From assembly GCA_947088345.1 (NCBI GenBank), contig CAMUGE010000001.1:21657-85656 (forward strand): DNA of 64,000 bases. The letters are read 5' to 3'. The stretch comes from an uncultured Roseburia sp. (lineage in GTDB: Bacteria > Bacillota > Clostridia > Lachnospirales > Lachnospiraceae). The notes beneath the pieces were generated by a model that was not told where the DNA came from, did no database searches, and saw nothing but the letters and a program-made list of their open reading frames with translations. Every line of letters starts with the position of its first letter. Within the stretch, counting starts at the first letter, position 1. Below are positions 34,378 through 42,784 of the stretch, one piece after another. The position numbers and the translations under genes are program-made.

Positions 34378-34959
34378 ATGGGAAAGATAAAGGTAACAGA
34401 AGACTGTAATGGGATTAAGGGATTAAAGGTGATTGAGCCGGCGGTTTTTGGCGATGCGCGCGGTTATTTTATGGAGACATATAATTACAATGATTTTGCA
34501 GAAGCAGGGATTGACTGTAAATTTGTACAGGATAATCAGTCGGCATCCTCAAAAGGCGTGCTTCGAGGACTGCATTTTCAAATTAACTATCCGCAGGATA
34601 AACTGGTGCGTGTCATCAGGGGAGAGGTTTTTGATGTGGTCGTCGATATACGCAAAGGGTCAGAGACATTTGGAAAGTGGTTTGGCGTTCGCCTCTCCGA
34701 CGAAAATAAAAAACAGTTTTTTGTCCCGAAAAATTTTGCGCACGGATTTATTGTGTTATCCGATTATGCAGAATTTTGTTATAAGGTAACTGATTTTTAT
34801 CATCCAAACGATGAGAGCGGTATTTTGTGGAATGATCCGCAGATCGGGATAAAATGGCCGATGCCGGACGGGATGACGGAAAAAGACCTGCTGCTCGCCG
34901 AAAAAGATAAATTATGGGGCGGGATTAAAGAGGTGAGCGCACGTTTCGGAAACGAGTGA
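34378..34959 (+). CDS. rfbC: dTDP-4-dehydrorhamnose 3,5-epimerase
   Basis: A 193-residue cupin-fold epimerase. FGDARGYFMETYN (catalytic region start), QDNQSASSKGVLRGLHFQ with the active-site His, GEVFDVVVDIRKGSETFGKW and FVPKNFAHGFIVLSD are all present. It acts between RfbB and RfbD. The start at 34378 follows GGAGGAAAAAG. The next gene, an exporter permease, starts 16 bases later. Confidence 0.94.
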   Translation: MGKIKVTEDCNGIKGLKVIEPAVFGDARGYFMETYNYNDFAEAGIDCKFVQDNQSASSKGVLRGLHFQINYPQDKLVRVIRGEVFDVVVDIRKGSETFGKWFGVRLSDENKKQFFVPKNFAHGFIVLSDYAEFCYKVTDFYHPNDESGILWNDPQIGIKWPMPDGMTEKDLLLAEKDKLWGGIKEVSARFGNE

Positions 34960-34975
34960 TAAGGAGGTTGGCTGC

Positions 34976-35809
34976 TTGGGAGAGAAGAGGAAAAACGAGC
35001 GGATGCTGGTTCATATTGCAGGCAGCCGAAGCATGATTTGGAATCTGGCGAAAAACGATTTGAGAAAAAAGTTTGCCGGGTCTGCGTTTGGTATTTTTTG
35101 GGCTTTTGTACAGCCTGTGATTACGGTTTTGCTGTATTGGTTTGTATTTGAAAAGGGATTAAATTCTAAGGCGACGGATCTTAGGACGGGACTTCCGATA
35201 CCGTTTGTACTCTGGCTGATGGCAGGACTGATTCCATGGTTTTATTTTCAGGAGGCGGTAAACGGAGGTACCGGAGTTTTGGTAGAATACAGCTATCTTG
35301 TAAAGAAAGTTGTGTTTCGAATCGAGATCCTTCCCATAGTAAAAATAGTGTCTTCTTTGTTTACGCATCTTTTTTTTGTTGTGTTCGCAGTTGCCTTGTT
35401 TTCATGTATGGGATTTTACCCTGATTTGTATCTGCTTCAGGTGGTTTATTATACGTTTTGTATGATATTATTTACCACGGGGATCGTTTATATGACCAGC
35501 GCGGTCAATGTATTTTTCCGCGATATGAAAGAGGTGGCTGCCATTGTGCTGCAGATCGGAATGTGGGTAACGCCCATTATGTGGTCATTTGAGACAATGA
35601 CGAGTATTCCGGAATGGGCGGCGTCGCTGTTGCGGTTAAATCCGATGTATTATATTATTGCCGGATACCGCGATGCGCTGATTCATAAGGCGGGATTTTG
35701 GGAACATCCGTATCTGACGCTGTCGTTTTGGTTATTTACCGGCGTTTCACTTCTCTTTGGCAGGTTTGTGTTTCAAAGACTGCGGCCGCATTTTGCGGAT
35801 GTTTTATAA
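34976..35809 (+). CDS. wzm: Polysaccharide ABC exporter permease (Wzm-like)
   Basis: A 277-residue ABC-2 type permease with about six helices. The N-terminal amphipathic stretch and LAKNDLRKKFAGSAFGIFWAFVQPVITVLLYWFVF are characteristic of the Wzm/TagG group. It exports a lipid-linked glycan with the ATPase downstream. TTG 34976 is the likely start, with AAGGAGG 8 bases before; an internal ATG at 35003 is an alternative. Export of a rhamnose-containing polymer is suggested by the preceding rfb genes. Confidence 0.88.
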   Translation: MGEKRKNERMLVHIAGSRSMIWNLAKNDLRKKFAGSAFGIFWAFVQPVITVLLYWFVFEKGLNSKATDLRTGLPIPFVLWLMAGLIPWFYFQEAVNGGTGVLVEYSYLVKKVVFRIEILPIVKIVSSLFTHLFFVVFAVALFSCMGFYPDLYLLQVVYYTFCMILFTTGIVYMTSAVNVFFRDMKEVAAIVLQIGMWVTPIMWSFETMTSIPEWAASLLRLNPMYYIIAGYRDALIHKAGFWEHPYLTLSFWLFTGVSLLFGRFVFQRLRPHFADVL

Positions 35810-35838
35810 AACTGATCAACACAGCAGAAAGGTAACAT

Positions 35839-37107
35839 ATGGAAGAAATAGCGATCCGAGCAGAGGAAATCTGTAAAGTATATAAACTCTATAACCGTCC
35901 GACGGAGCGTCTTTTGGACGCGCTGGGGCTGATCAGAAAAAATCGTTTTCAGGAACATATGGCGCTTGACCATGTCTCGTTTGAAGTAAAAAAAGGCGAG
36001 ACAGTGGGCATTATCGGAACAAACGGTTCCGGAAAATCTACCATACTCAAAATTATTACAGGTGTGTTGAATCCGACAAAGGGAAACATCACGGTAGAAG
36101 GAAGGATCTCGGCGCTGCTTGAGCTCGGAGCCGGTTTTAATATGGAGTATACCGGGATAGAAAATGTCTATTTAAACGGAATGATGATGGGATTTTCCAG
36201 AGAAGAGATGGACGAGCGGTTAGAGGGGATTCTCTCATTTGCCGATATTGGAAATTTTGTGAATCAGCCCTGTAAAACATACTCGAGCGGGATGTTTGTG
36301 CGCCTTGCATTTGCCGTTGCCATTAACATTGATCCTGAAATCTTAATTGTGGATGAGGCGCTCTCGGTTGGAGACGTTTTTTTTCAGGCGAAATGCTACA
36401 AAAAATTTGAAGATTTCAAAGCGCAGGGAAAGACGATTCTCTTTGTAAGCCATGATATCAGCAGTGTTGCAAAATACTGTGACAGGGTCATTTTATTAAA
36501 TAAAGGAAATAAACTGTCCGAGGGAGAACCAAAAGAGACGATAGAGCTTTACAAAAAAGTCCTGTTAAAGCAGGAACAGAATATAAAAAGCGGTCAGGTG
36601 CTTGGCAAAGCGGAAAGTTCACAGGCAGCATGGAAATCAAATTACGTTTTAAATTCGGGTGTGAATGAGTATGGCACAGGGGAAGCAGAGATCATAGATT
36701 TTGCGCTGATTGACGAATACGGCAGTTACACAAACTGCATTCAAAAAGGAACATCTTTTACCATCAAGTCAAAAGTAGCTTTCCACAAAAAGATTATTGA
36801 CCCGATCTTTACTTATACCTTTAAGACCGTCTCAGGTACGTCTGTAACCGGTACAAATACTATGTATGAAAATGCGGGGATTGGAACGGCGGATCAGGGC
36901 GAAATTTATGTTGCAACCTTTTGTCAGAATATGGATTTACAGGGAGGAGAATATCTATTGTCGCTGAGCTGTACCGGCTATGTCGGCGGGGAGTTTCGCG
37001 CATACCACCGGCTTTACGATATCTGCAGCGTAACTGTGATTTCCGATAAAAATACAGTGGGATTCTTTGATATGAATTCAAAGACTACCGTAGAACGGAT
37101 ACAATAA
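35839..37107 (+). CDS. wzt: Polysaccharide ABC exporter ATPase with Wzt C-terminal domain
   Basis: A 422-residue protein with an ATPase domain (1-250) and an extra C-terminal beta-sandwich. Walker A GTNGSGKST, signature TYSSGMFVRLAFAVA, Walker B LIVDEALSVGD and His switch FVSHDISS are intact. Residues about 270-420 (GEAEIIDFALIDEYGSY ... GTNTMYEN ... GGEYLLSLS) match the Wzt_C family (PF14524). In E. coli O8/O9a that domain recognises the chemically capped non-reducing end of the finished chain before export. A methyltransferase/kinase-like fusion gene follows, which fits such a mechanism. Confidence 0.88.
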   Translation: MEEIAIRAEEICKVYKLYNRPTERLLDALGLIRKNRFQEHMALDHVSFEVKKGETVGIIGTNGSGKSTILKIITGVLNPTKGNITVEGRISALLELGAGFNMEYTGIENVYLNGMMMGFSREEMDERLEGILSFADIGNFVNQPCKTYSSGMFVRLAFAVAINIDPEILIVDEALSVGDVFFQAKCYKKFEDFKAQGKTILFVSHDISSVAKYCDRVILLNKGNKLSEGEPKETIELYKKVLLKQEQNIKSGQVLGKAESSQAAWKSNYVLNSGVNEYGTGEAEIIDFALIDEYGSYTNCIQKGTSFTIKSKVAFHKKIIDPIFTYTFKTVSGTSVTGTNTMYENAGIGTADQGEIYVATFCQNMDLQGGEYLLSLSCTGYVGGEFRAYHRLYDICSVTVISDKNTVGFFDMNSKTTVERIQ

Positions 37108-37187
37108 GGATAGAAAAGTAATTTGTCTGACACAATAACCTTTCAACAGATGCGTGCGATTTTGCAGGAGACTTACTGTGCTTTGGT

Positions 37188-37238
37188 ACAGCAAAAATCG
37201 GCGCGGCGAACGTCAGAATAATTTTTGCCGTTTGCTGT
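37188..37238 (+). other. Long hairpin upstream of the methyltransferase fusion
   Basis: ACAGCAAA (37188-37195) pairs with TTTGCTGT (37231-37238), and inside CGGC (37199-37202) with GCCG (37227-37230). It lies in the 197-base gap between wzt and the next gene, after which no other features are seen. It has no T-run and could be a processing or attenuation structure. Confidence 0.4.
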
Positions 37239-37304
37239 AAGATCAGAACAAGACGTACGATACAGATTCAGAACGAATAATTGTTCTTTGTGACAGGAGA
37301 GTCT

Positions 37305-39239
37305 ATGGTTTCGGAAGAGCTGCTTTTTATTTTAAAACAGAATAACAGGCCGGATTTTAATGAGCTGATCCGCAAAAAAGCTTCTTACGAGTATCTGTAC
37401 CATCTGTCGTTTCAACGGTCCAATATCATTGACTGGATTGAATTGAAAAAGGATATGCATGTGCTTTTGTGGAATGCAGAATGCGGCGCTTTAACCGGCG
37501 TATTGCTGGAAAAAGCAGGCTCGGTGACCACAGTCTGCGAGACGCAGGCAGAGGCTGCTGTTCTGCGTGAGCGGTATCGTGATAGGAAAACGTTATCCGT
37601 CTATCAGATGGACTTGTTTTCGACGGCAGATTCAGAAATGTTTGATTATATTTTTCTAATCGGACATGTTGCGAAATACAGCGGGCTGCTTGCTGATTTT
37701 TACCGGTTGTTAAAAAAGGATGGCAGTCTGATCGTAGCGGATGCCAATCGTTTGGGTCTCAAATATTTTGCAGGCGATCAGGAAGAGTACCTTGGAGGGT
37801 ATTTTACCGGAGTCGAAAATCGTTATTCTGTTGAAAATGCCGATCGCTGCTTTTCGATGCAGGAGTACAGTGGGCTGCTTTCGGACGCAGGTTTTGCAAA
37901 GCAGAGCCGCTATTATCCGTATCCTGATCATAAATTTATGACGGATCTTTATTCTGACGCATGGCTGCCGCGTTCGGGTGAGTTAAACGATAACCGAAGG
38001 AATTTTGAACGCGATCGTTATCTGCTGTTTGACGAGAGAACCGTCTTTGACGCGCTGCTTGCGGAGGGCGTCTTTCCTGTTTTTTCCAATTCTTTTCTGA
38101 TTGAGGCAAAAAAACTGGAAAAAGCAGGAAAAAGGAGCGTGCTGTATGTGCGTTATTCCAATGAGCGCAGAGAGTGTTTTCAGATCAGGACTGACATTGT
38201 GCAGGAGGACGGCGTAAAATGGGTGTATAAGCGTGCGCTTCTGAAAGAAGGGCGGGAGCATGTCTTTAAGATGGAAACAGCGTTTGCCGCATTGAGCAGT
38301 TGTTATACAACAGAGAATCTTATTTTCTGCCGATGCAGCAGGACGAATGAGGGGGTACGCTTCCCTTTTGTAAGAGGGACGTTGCTGTACGACAGGATTC
38401 GCAGGGCGCTTGATGCAAAAGAAGATGTCCTTGTATGGGAACTGGTGAGAGAATTTGTCAGAAGAGTCTTAGGGGACGGCGGCAGCCGCTCGTTTGAAAT
38501 GACAGATGGGTTTCGTGAAGTATTTGGTGATGTCACTCTGGACAAACATATGGACTGTCCGCTGTTCTGCGATATCGACCTTATTTTTTCGAATTTGTAT
38601 GTAGAGGACAGTACGGGGGTATGGAACGTTATTGATTATGAGTGGTCGTTTGATTTTCCGATTCCGAAAGCTTTTGTGATTTATCGGGCGCTTTACTTTT
38701 CATATTATCAGATGTTTCAGGGTACGCATGTTACGTTTCGGCAGCTGATGGAGGCCGGCGGTATTTCTCAGGAGATGGCGGGTGTATTCCGCGTGATGGA
38801 AGAACATTTTCAGCGTTACATTGGAAGCGGCGCATTTCCGGTTCGCTCAATCCGACATTTGATGGGAACAAAGACAATGCGGCTTGCGGATACGTCTGAT
38901 CCGGAAGAAACTGCCCGTTTTTTTGCCGGAAAGTTAAGATTTTCGATTGACCGGGAGGAAATTCAGGATGGCTGTGTTGTCCTTAGCGGCTGGGCGCTGG
39001 GGGTTTCTTTGCGCAAAGAGGCATTTGCCGCGCATATTGCCATTTTTGGCAAAGGAGGCGTTCCGATTGATGCCGAGATTACACGCACAAAGCGCCGCGA
39101 CGTGCTGGATGCATTTTTGATCAGGCAGCAAAAGGAACCGGCAGTGGGTTTTGACTGTGTATTTCTAGTGCCGGAGGACGGAATCTGGCAGGCGGTTTTT
39201 TCGGTTGGCGCGAAAAAAAAGAAATATAAGCGGAGTTGA
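37305..39239 (+). CDS. Methyltransferase / kinase-like fusion with C-terminal sugar-binding-like domain
   Basis: A 644-residue multidomain protein. Residues about 40-220 form a class I SAM methyltransferase (WNAECGALTGVLLEKAG is motif I, FDYIFLIGHVAKY motif IV-like, LLKKDGSLIVADANRLG motif V). Residues about 250-520 look like a protein-kinase-fold or APH domain: CDIDLIFSNLYV with Asp425 and Asn430 spaced as in HRDxxxxN, then NVIDYEW with Asp444 in the DFG position. The last 100 residues (DREEIQDGCVVLSGWALG...) resemble the accessory domains of some glycosyltransferases. The order methyltransferase-kinase recalls WbdD, which caps O8/O9a chains. ATG 37305 has a good AGGAGAG. Confidence 0.72.
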   Translation: MVSEELLFILKQNNRPDFNELIRKKASYEYLYHLSFQRSNIIDWIELKKDMHVLLWNAECGALTGVLLEKAGSVTTVCETQAEAAVLRERYRDRKTLSVYQMDLFSTADSEMFDYIFLIGHVAKYSGLLADFYRLLKKDGSLIVADANRLGLKYFAGDQEEYLGGYFTGVENRYSVENADRCFSMQEYSGLLSDAGFAKQSRYYPYPDHKFMTDLYSDAWLPRSGELNDNRRNFERDRYLLFDERTVFDALLAEGVFPVFSNSFLIEAKKLEKAGKRSVLYVRYSNERRECFQIRTDIVQEDGVKWVYKRALLKEGREHVFKMETAFAALSSCYTTENLIFCRCSRTNEGVRFPFVRGTLLYDRIRRALDAKEDVLVWELVREFVRRVLGDGGSRSFEMTDGFREVFGDVTLDKHMDCPLFCDIDLIFSNLYVEDSTGVWNVIDYEWSFDFPIPKAFVIYRALYFSYYQMFQGTHVTFRQLMEAGGISQEMAGVFRVMEEHFQRYIGSGAFPVRSIRHLMGTKTMRLADTSDPEETARFFAGKLRFSIDREEIQDGCVVLSGWALGVSLRKEAFAAHIAIFGKGGVPIDAEITRTKRRDVLDAFLIRQQKEPAVGFDCVFLVPEDGIWQAVFSVGAKKKKYKRS

Positions 39240-39257
39240 CGTAAGGAGGCAGGGGGC

Positions 39258-40682
39258 ATGTATCAATCAAGGGAAAAACTGCAGGATATGGTGTTACTGC
39301 TTACCGATATTATCTGTTTTATGGTAAGTTATCTGGGCGGCGGCTATCTGTGGCTGGTCGGATATCGTAATGTCTCCGTTGCGGATATGAAGACGGAGCT
39401 GTTGGAAAGTTTTGGCGTTGTGTTTGTCATCTATGTGCTGTTTATGTTATTTTCGGATTTAGAGCGTAAGTTTATCCGCAGAAGCGTCTACCAGGAGATT
39501 TGGGCCGCGGTAAAAGCGGGCGTTGCACTGGTTTTTATCATGGCTATGATTATCTTTTTGCAGCACAATAATGCGGATGCATCCAGAGGCGTATATTTTT
39601 GTATTGCGGCGATTAATACCGTTATCTTTTTTGCCGCGCATATGCTGTTAAAGTATTATCTTTTGCGCGTTTATCGCAATAAGCGGGCGGCGAATCAGGT
39701 TTTTCTTGTGACGACAGGGGATCGCGTTTCCGATATTATGGCGGAAACGGATAATGCAAGGGACTGGGAACATCGGCTGGCAGGGATTGCCATTATCGAC
39801 GATAATCAGATCGGCAGATGGTACGAAGGCGTTCCGGTTGTTGCGACTTATTCCAATATGTTTCAGTATGCGAAAGAACAGATTGTGGATGAGGTATTTA
39901 TTGACGTACCGTATGAGGACGGCAGTTCGCTTGCAAAAGTGGTACAGGAATTTGCTAATATGGGGGCTACGGTTCATATCACGATTGAACTGCTTCATAA
40001 ATTTGACGATTATCATAAGAGTTTTACCATGCTGGGATATATACCTGTCATTACATTCACCAATCAGTATAACGACTGGAAGATGCTTGCCGTAAAACGT
40101 CTGATGGACATTGCAGGTGCGCTGATCGGACTTCTTATTACTGCTGTAGTCACTGTTTTTTTGGCGCCGCCGCTCTTGATTGAATCACCCGGGCCGCTGT
40201 TTTTTTCACAGCAGCGTGTCGGCAAGAACGGGCGTTATTTTAAAATATATAAGTTCCGTTCGATGTACAGGGATGCGGAGGAGCGAAAAAAAGAGCTGGA
40301 ACACCAAAATGAGATGGGCAGTGCGCTGATGTTTAAAATGAAAGAAGATCCGCGCATCACGAAAGTCGGAAAATTTATTCGAAAGACAAGTATTGACGAG
40401 CTTCCGCAGTTTTTTAACGTGCTAAAAGGCGATATGAGTCTTGTGGGGACAAGGCCGCCGACGGTTGATGAGTTTAAGCAGTACGAACTGCACCAGAAGC
40501 GCCGTTTAAGTGCAAAACCCGGGATTACCGGACTCTGGCAGGTCAGCGGCAGAAACCGGATCGTTGATTTTGACGAGGTGGTAAAGCTGGATGTGCAGTA
40601 TATTGACAATTGGAGCATAGGGCTGGATTTAAAAATCCTGTGCAAGACAGTATTGGTTGTATTTAAAAGCGAGGGCGAGTAG
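39258..40682 (+). CDS. Initiating phosphoglycosyltransferase (PHPT, WbaP/WcaJ-type)
   Basis: A 474-residue membrane enzyme that transfers a sugar-1-phosphate from a nucleotide sugar to undecaprenyl phosphate. Four N-terminal helices, a CoA-binding-like middle domain (about 140-260) and the bacterial sugar transferase domain: KRLMDIAGALIGL, SPGPLFFSQQRVGKNGRYFKIYKFRSM, DPRITKVGKFIRKTSIDELPQF, LVGTRPPTVDEF and KPGITGLWQVSGRN. It is one of two such enzymes in this locus. AAGGAGG precedes the ATG. Its TAG stop begins the structured element at 40680. The sugar used is likely glucose or galactose; the sequence does not decide. Confidence 0.9.
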   Translation: MYQSREKLQDMVLLLTDIICFMVSYLGGGYLWLVGYRNVSVADMKTELLESFGVVFVIYVLFMLFSDLERKFIRRSVYQEIWAAVKAGVALVFIMAMIIFLQHNNADASRGVYFCIAAINTVIFFAAHMLLKYYLLRVYRNKRAANQVFLVTTGDRVSDIMAETDNARDWEHRLAGIAIIDDNQIGRWYEGVPVVATYSNMFQYAKEQIVDEVFIDVPYEDGSSLAKVVQEFANMGATVHITIELLHKFDDYHKSFTMLGYIPVITFTNQYNDWKMLAVKRLMDIAGALIGLLITAVVTVFLAPPLLIESPGPLFFSQQRVGKNGRYFKIYKFRSMYRDAEERKKELEHQNEMGSALMFKMKEDPRITKVGKFIRKTSIDELPQFFNVLKGDMSLVGTRPPTVDEFKQYELHQKRRLSAKPGITGLWQVSGRNRIVDFDEVVKLDVQYIDNWSIGLDLKILCKTVLVVFKSEGE

Positions 40683-40813
40683 CGTGAAAAGTACCTGTAA
40701 GGCTCATGCCAATGGGCATATCGCCAACAAGTACTAAGTTTCACGCCGAAAAATGCCAAAAAACGGCATTTTTGATCTGAACATGAGTCACAGCAAAGCT
40801 GTGCTATGGAGGG
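40680..40813 (+). repeat. Structured intergenic element, diverged copy with compensatory changes
   Basis: It starts with the TAG stop of the upstream gene. Hairpin 1 outer stem GCGTGAAA (40682-40689) pairs with TTTCACGC (40739-40746); inner AGTAC/GTACT; apex ATGCC-AAT-GGGCAT. Hairpin 2: AAAAATGCC (40749-40757) with GGCATTTTT (40765-40773). Hairpin 3: CACAGC-AAA-GCTGTG (40789-40803). It ends GGAGGG. The base identities of nearly all stems differ from the copy at 31890, yet pairing is kept. The 3' flank repeats TAGCGTG, the same 7 bases as its start. Confidence 0.9.
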
Positions 40814-40817
40814 TAGC

Positions 40818-41960
40818 GTGGGATTTCAGTCTGTTTTATCTATGTTTATGTTGTTTGTTGTGATACCGGTATGGATCGGGATGATCTGGGTGAGATTTTT
40901 GCGGATCAAAGACGGAGCGGAAGTATTTTTTATGGCGTGGATTACGGGGATTGTGACGATGCTTGCAGTCGGGCAGATTGTACTTGTCCCAATGATTGCA
41001 GCAGAGTCAACGCTTTCGCTGGCGGTTTCGGTCATTAAAATGTTGTATACGGTATTCGCAGTTATTTCCTTTTATATTGTTCTGGGACGTTTTTTTACTC
41101 CCAGTGTAAAATCAGACATAGAAAACGCCCGTGGGACGATTGATACTGATATTAAGGGAGAGGACGCTGATGAGAAGCGCGGGGCTGTTAAGGAAAATGC
41201 TGGAAAGAAAAGCATATTTACGGCAGTATTTGGAGTGGCTGCCGCTCTTCTTATTTTTCTGCAGGCTTTTGTGCCGGCGTATTATCAGCACATTGACGAT
41301 GACGATTCGCGTTTTGTGTCCGAGGAGGTTTCGGCGGTTGTGCATGACACTATGCTCAAAGACGATCCCATCAGTGACCGGTTTATGTATTGGGATATGG
41401 GGGAGACGCGAAAAGATCTTGCTTCGCCGTGGACGATGTATGTCGCAGCGTGCTGCCGTATTGTAAATCTTGCGCCTGCTGTTTTTTCTCATACGTTGTT
41501 TCCTTTTTTTATGATTCCGATTTGCTATGCCGTTTTTTTTATGATCGGCTGTATTTTGTTTCGGGACGACAGGGAAAAAGTGTTTTTATTTCTGATTTTT
41601 TTATCGGTCTTGCTGATCTGGGATTATACGTCGACACATACGATAGGGTCGATGCTTCTGCTTCGGATCTGGCAGGGAAAAGCGCTTGCGGCCAGTTTTA
41701 TCATACCGGTTTTGCTGCTGTTGTTTTACCGGATTTTGCAGCAAAAAGAGTCGGTGCGTGAAATGGCTCTGCTGCCGGTCGTATCGTTTGCCGGCTCTCT
41801 GGTATCGGGGATTGGGATTGTGATTGTTTCGATTCTGCTGGCAATCTACGGTCTGGTTGATTTTATCTATTACAGGAATGGAAAGAAAACGCTTGCCATT
41901 TGGATGTCGGCAGCGCCATGCGGGGTCTATCTGGTCTATTATTTAAGTGGAATTGTTTAA
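40818..41960 (+). CDS. Polytopic membrane protein, DUF6077-like (first part)
   Basis: About 380 residues with some nine membrane helices and a soluble loop with HIDDDDSRFVSEEVSAVVHD near residue 160, followed by YTSTHTIGSMLLLRIWQGKALAASF. It resembles DUF6077-type proteins found in clostridial polysaccharide loci. The likely start is GTG 40818, whose ribosome site GGAGGG (40808-40813) is the 3' end of the structured element; the in-frame ATG at 40806 lies within that site. The frame ends abruptly in a hydrophobic segment, and the next gene continues with more helices in another frame, so the two may be pieces of one protein. Confidence 0.65.
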   Translation: MGFQSVLSMFMLFVVIPVWIGMIWVRFLRIKDGAEVFFMAWITGIVTMLAVGQIVLVPMIAAESTLSLAVSVIKMLYTVFAVISFYIVLGRFFTPSVKSDIENARGTIDTDIKGEDADEKRGAVKENAGKKSIFTAVFGVAAALLIFLQAFVPAYYQHIDDDDSRFVSEEVSAVVHDTMLKDDPISDRFMYWDMGETRKDLASPWTMYVAACCRIVNLAPAVFSHTLFPFFMIPICYAVFFMIGCILFRDDREKVFLFLIFLSVLLIWDYTSTHTIGSMLLLRIWQGKALAASFIIPVLLLLFYRILQQKESVREMALLPVVSFAGSLVSGIGIVIVSILLAIYGLVDFIYYRNGKKTLAIWMSAAPCGVYLVYYLSGIV

Positions 41961-41991
41961 ACGGCAAAAGCGGCAAAATGGGGGTGGAATC

Positions 41992-42768
41992 ATGCTGGCG
42001 GATTGTATCGCTGTTTGGGATAATTTTAAAAATTTTATAGGCGGCAGAGCCGGTATTTTTCACTGGCTTTTGTTTTGTACTGCCATGTTAGCTGTGCTTT
42101 TGCCAGGGAAGAGAGACCGCCGGCTGATGTTCTGGCCGACGGTAATTGTACTGCTTTTTTTCTTTAATCCGTTTTTTTACCGGTTTGTGGGCAGCCGTTT
42201 TTTGTCTGGCGTTTACTGGCGTCTGATGTGGATGGCGCCAGTCGGTATTATTACGGCGTATGCCGCGGTAAGAGCAGTCTGTCGTCCAAACAGCCGCTTT
42301 TTGCGCGCGGCGGCGGGAGCGCTTGTCATTATCTGCGTGATCGTGACGGGAGAGCGGATGTACCAGCAAAAGACGTTTCAGAAAGCGGAAAATATTTATA
42401 AGCTGCCGCAGGCAGCGCTTGATGTTTCGGATGCGATAGCTGCGGCAGGCGTGAACTGGAAAGTGCGCTCTGTTGTGCCAAATGAGCTGTTGTGTTATGT
42501 CAGGCAGTATCGCTGTGATATCGGTCTTTTTTATGGAAGAAATGCGGGCGGTTTTATCTCGGATATCGGGGAGGACGAAAAGCGCGTCTATGAAGAAATG
42601 TGCAAAGAGGAACCTGATATTGAGACAGTGACGCAGCTGTGCAGAAAAAATGAAGTGATTTTTATCTGTTTTAACCGCAATACACACAGGATACCGGATG
42701 AACTGGACGGATATGGGTACGAGCATTACCGCGATGTAGGCGATTACCGAATTTTTATCAAAAGTTGA
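41992..42768 (+). CDS. Membrane protein, possibly the second part of the DUF6077-like protein
   Basis: 258 residues: a short polar start, then about four to five helices (HWLLFCTAMLAVLLPGK; WPTVIVLLFFFNPFFYRFV; WRLMWMAPVGIITAYAAV; AAAGALVIICVIVTGERM) and a soluble C-terminal domain of about 130 residues ending YRDVGDYRIFIKS. ATG 41992 has GGGGGTGGA 5 bases upstream, so independent translation is possible. The frame is shifted relative to the preceding gene and opens just before that gene's stop (the triplet at 41944-41946 is a stop). Function unknown; probably part of glycan precursor assembly. Confidence 0.6.
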   Translation: MLADCIAVWDNFKNFIGGRAGIFHWLLFCTAMLAVLLPGKRDRRLMFWPTVIVLLFFFNPFFYRFVGSRFLSGVYWRLMWMAPVGIITAYAAVRAVCRPNSRFLRAAAGALVIICVIVTGERMYQQKTFQKAENIYKLPQAALDVSDAIAAAGVNWKVRSVVPNELLCYVRQYRCDIGLFYGRNAGGFISDIGEDEKRVYEEMCKEEPDIETVTQLCRKNEVIFICFNRNTHRIPDELDGYGYEHYRDVGDYRIFIKS

Positions 42769-42784
42769 GCAGGGAGAGTACAGA

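Noticed and set aside
40806-40817. ATG 40806 as start of the membrane protein
   Set aside because: This ATG overlaps the GGAGGG ribosome site (40808-40813) and belongs to the repeated element; GTG 40818 is better placed.
41956-41962. TTTAAAC, the classic -1 slippery heptamer, as a programmed frameshift
   Set aside because: The upstream frame reads GTT TAA here, so the heptamer is not in the phase needed for a -1 slip (T TTA AAC), and no strong downstream structure is seen. A +1 change would be required.
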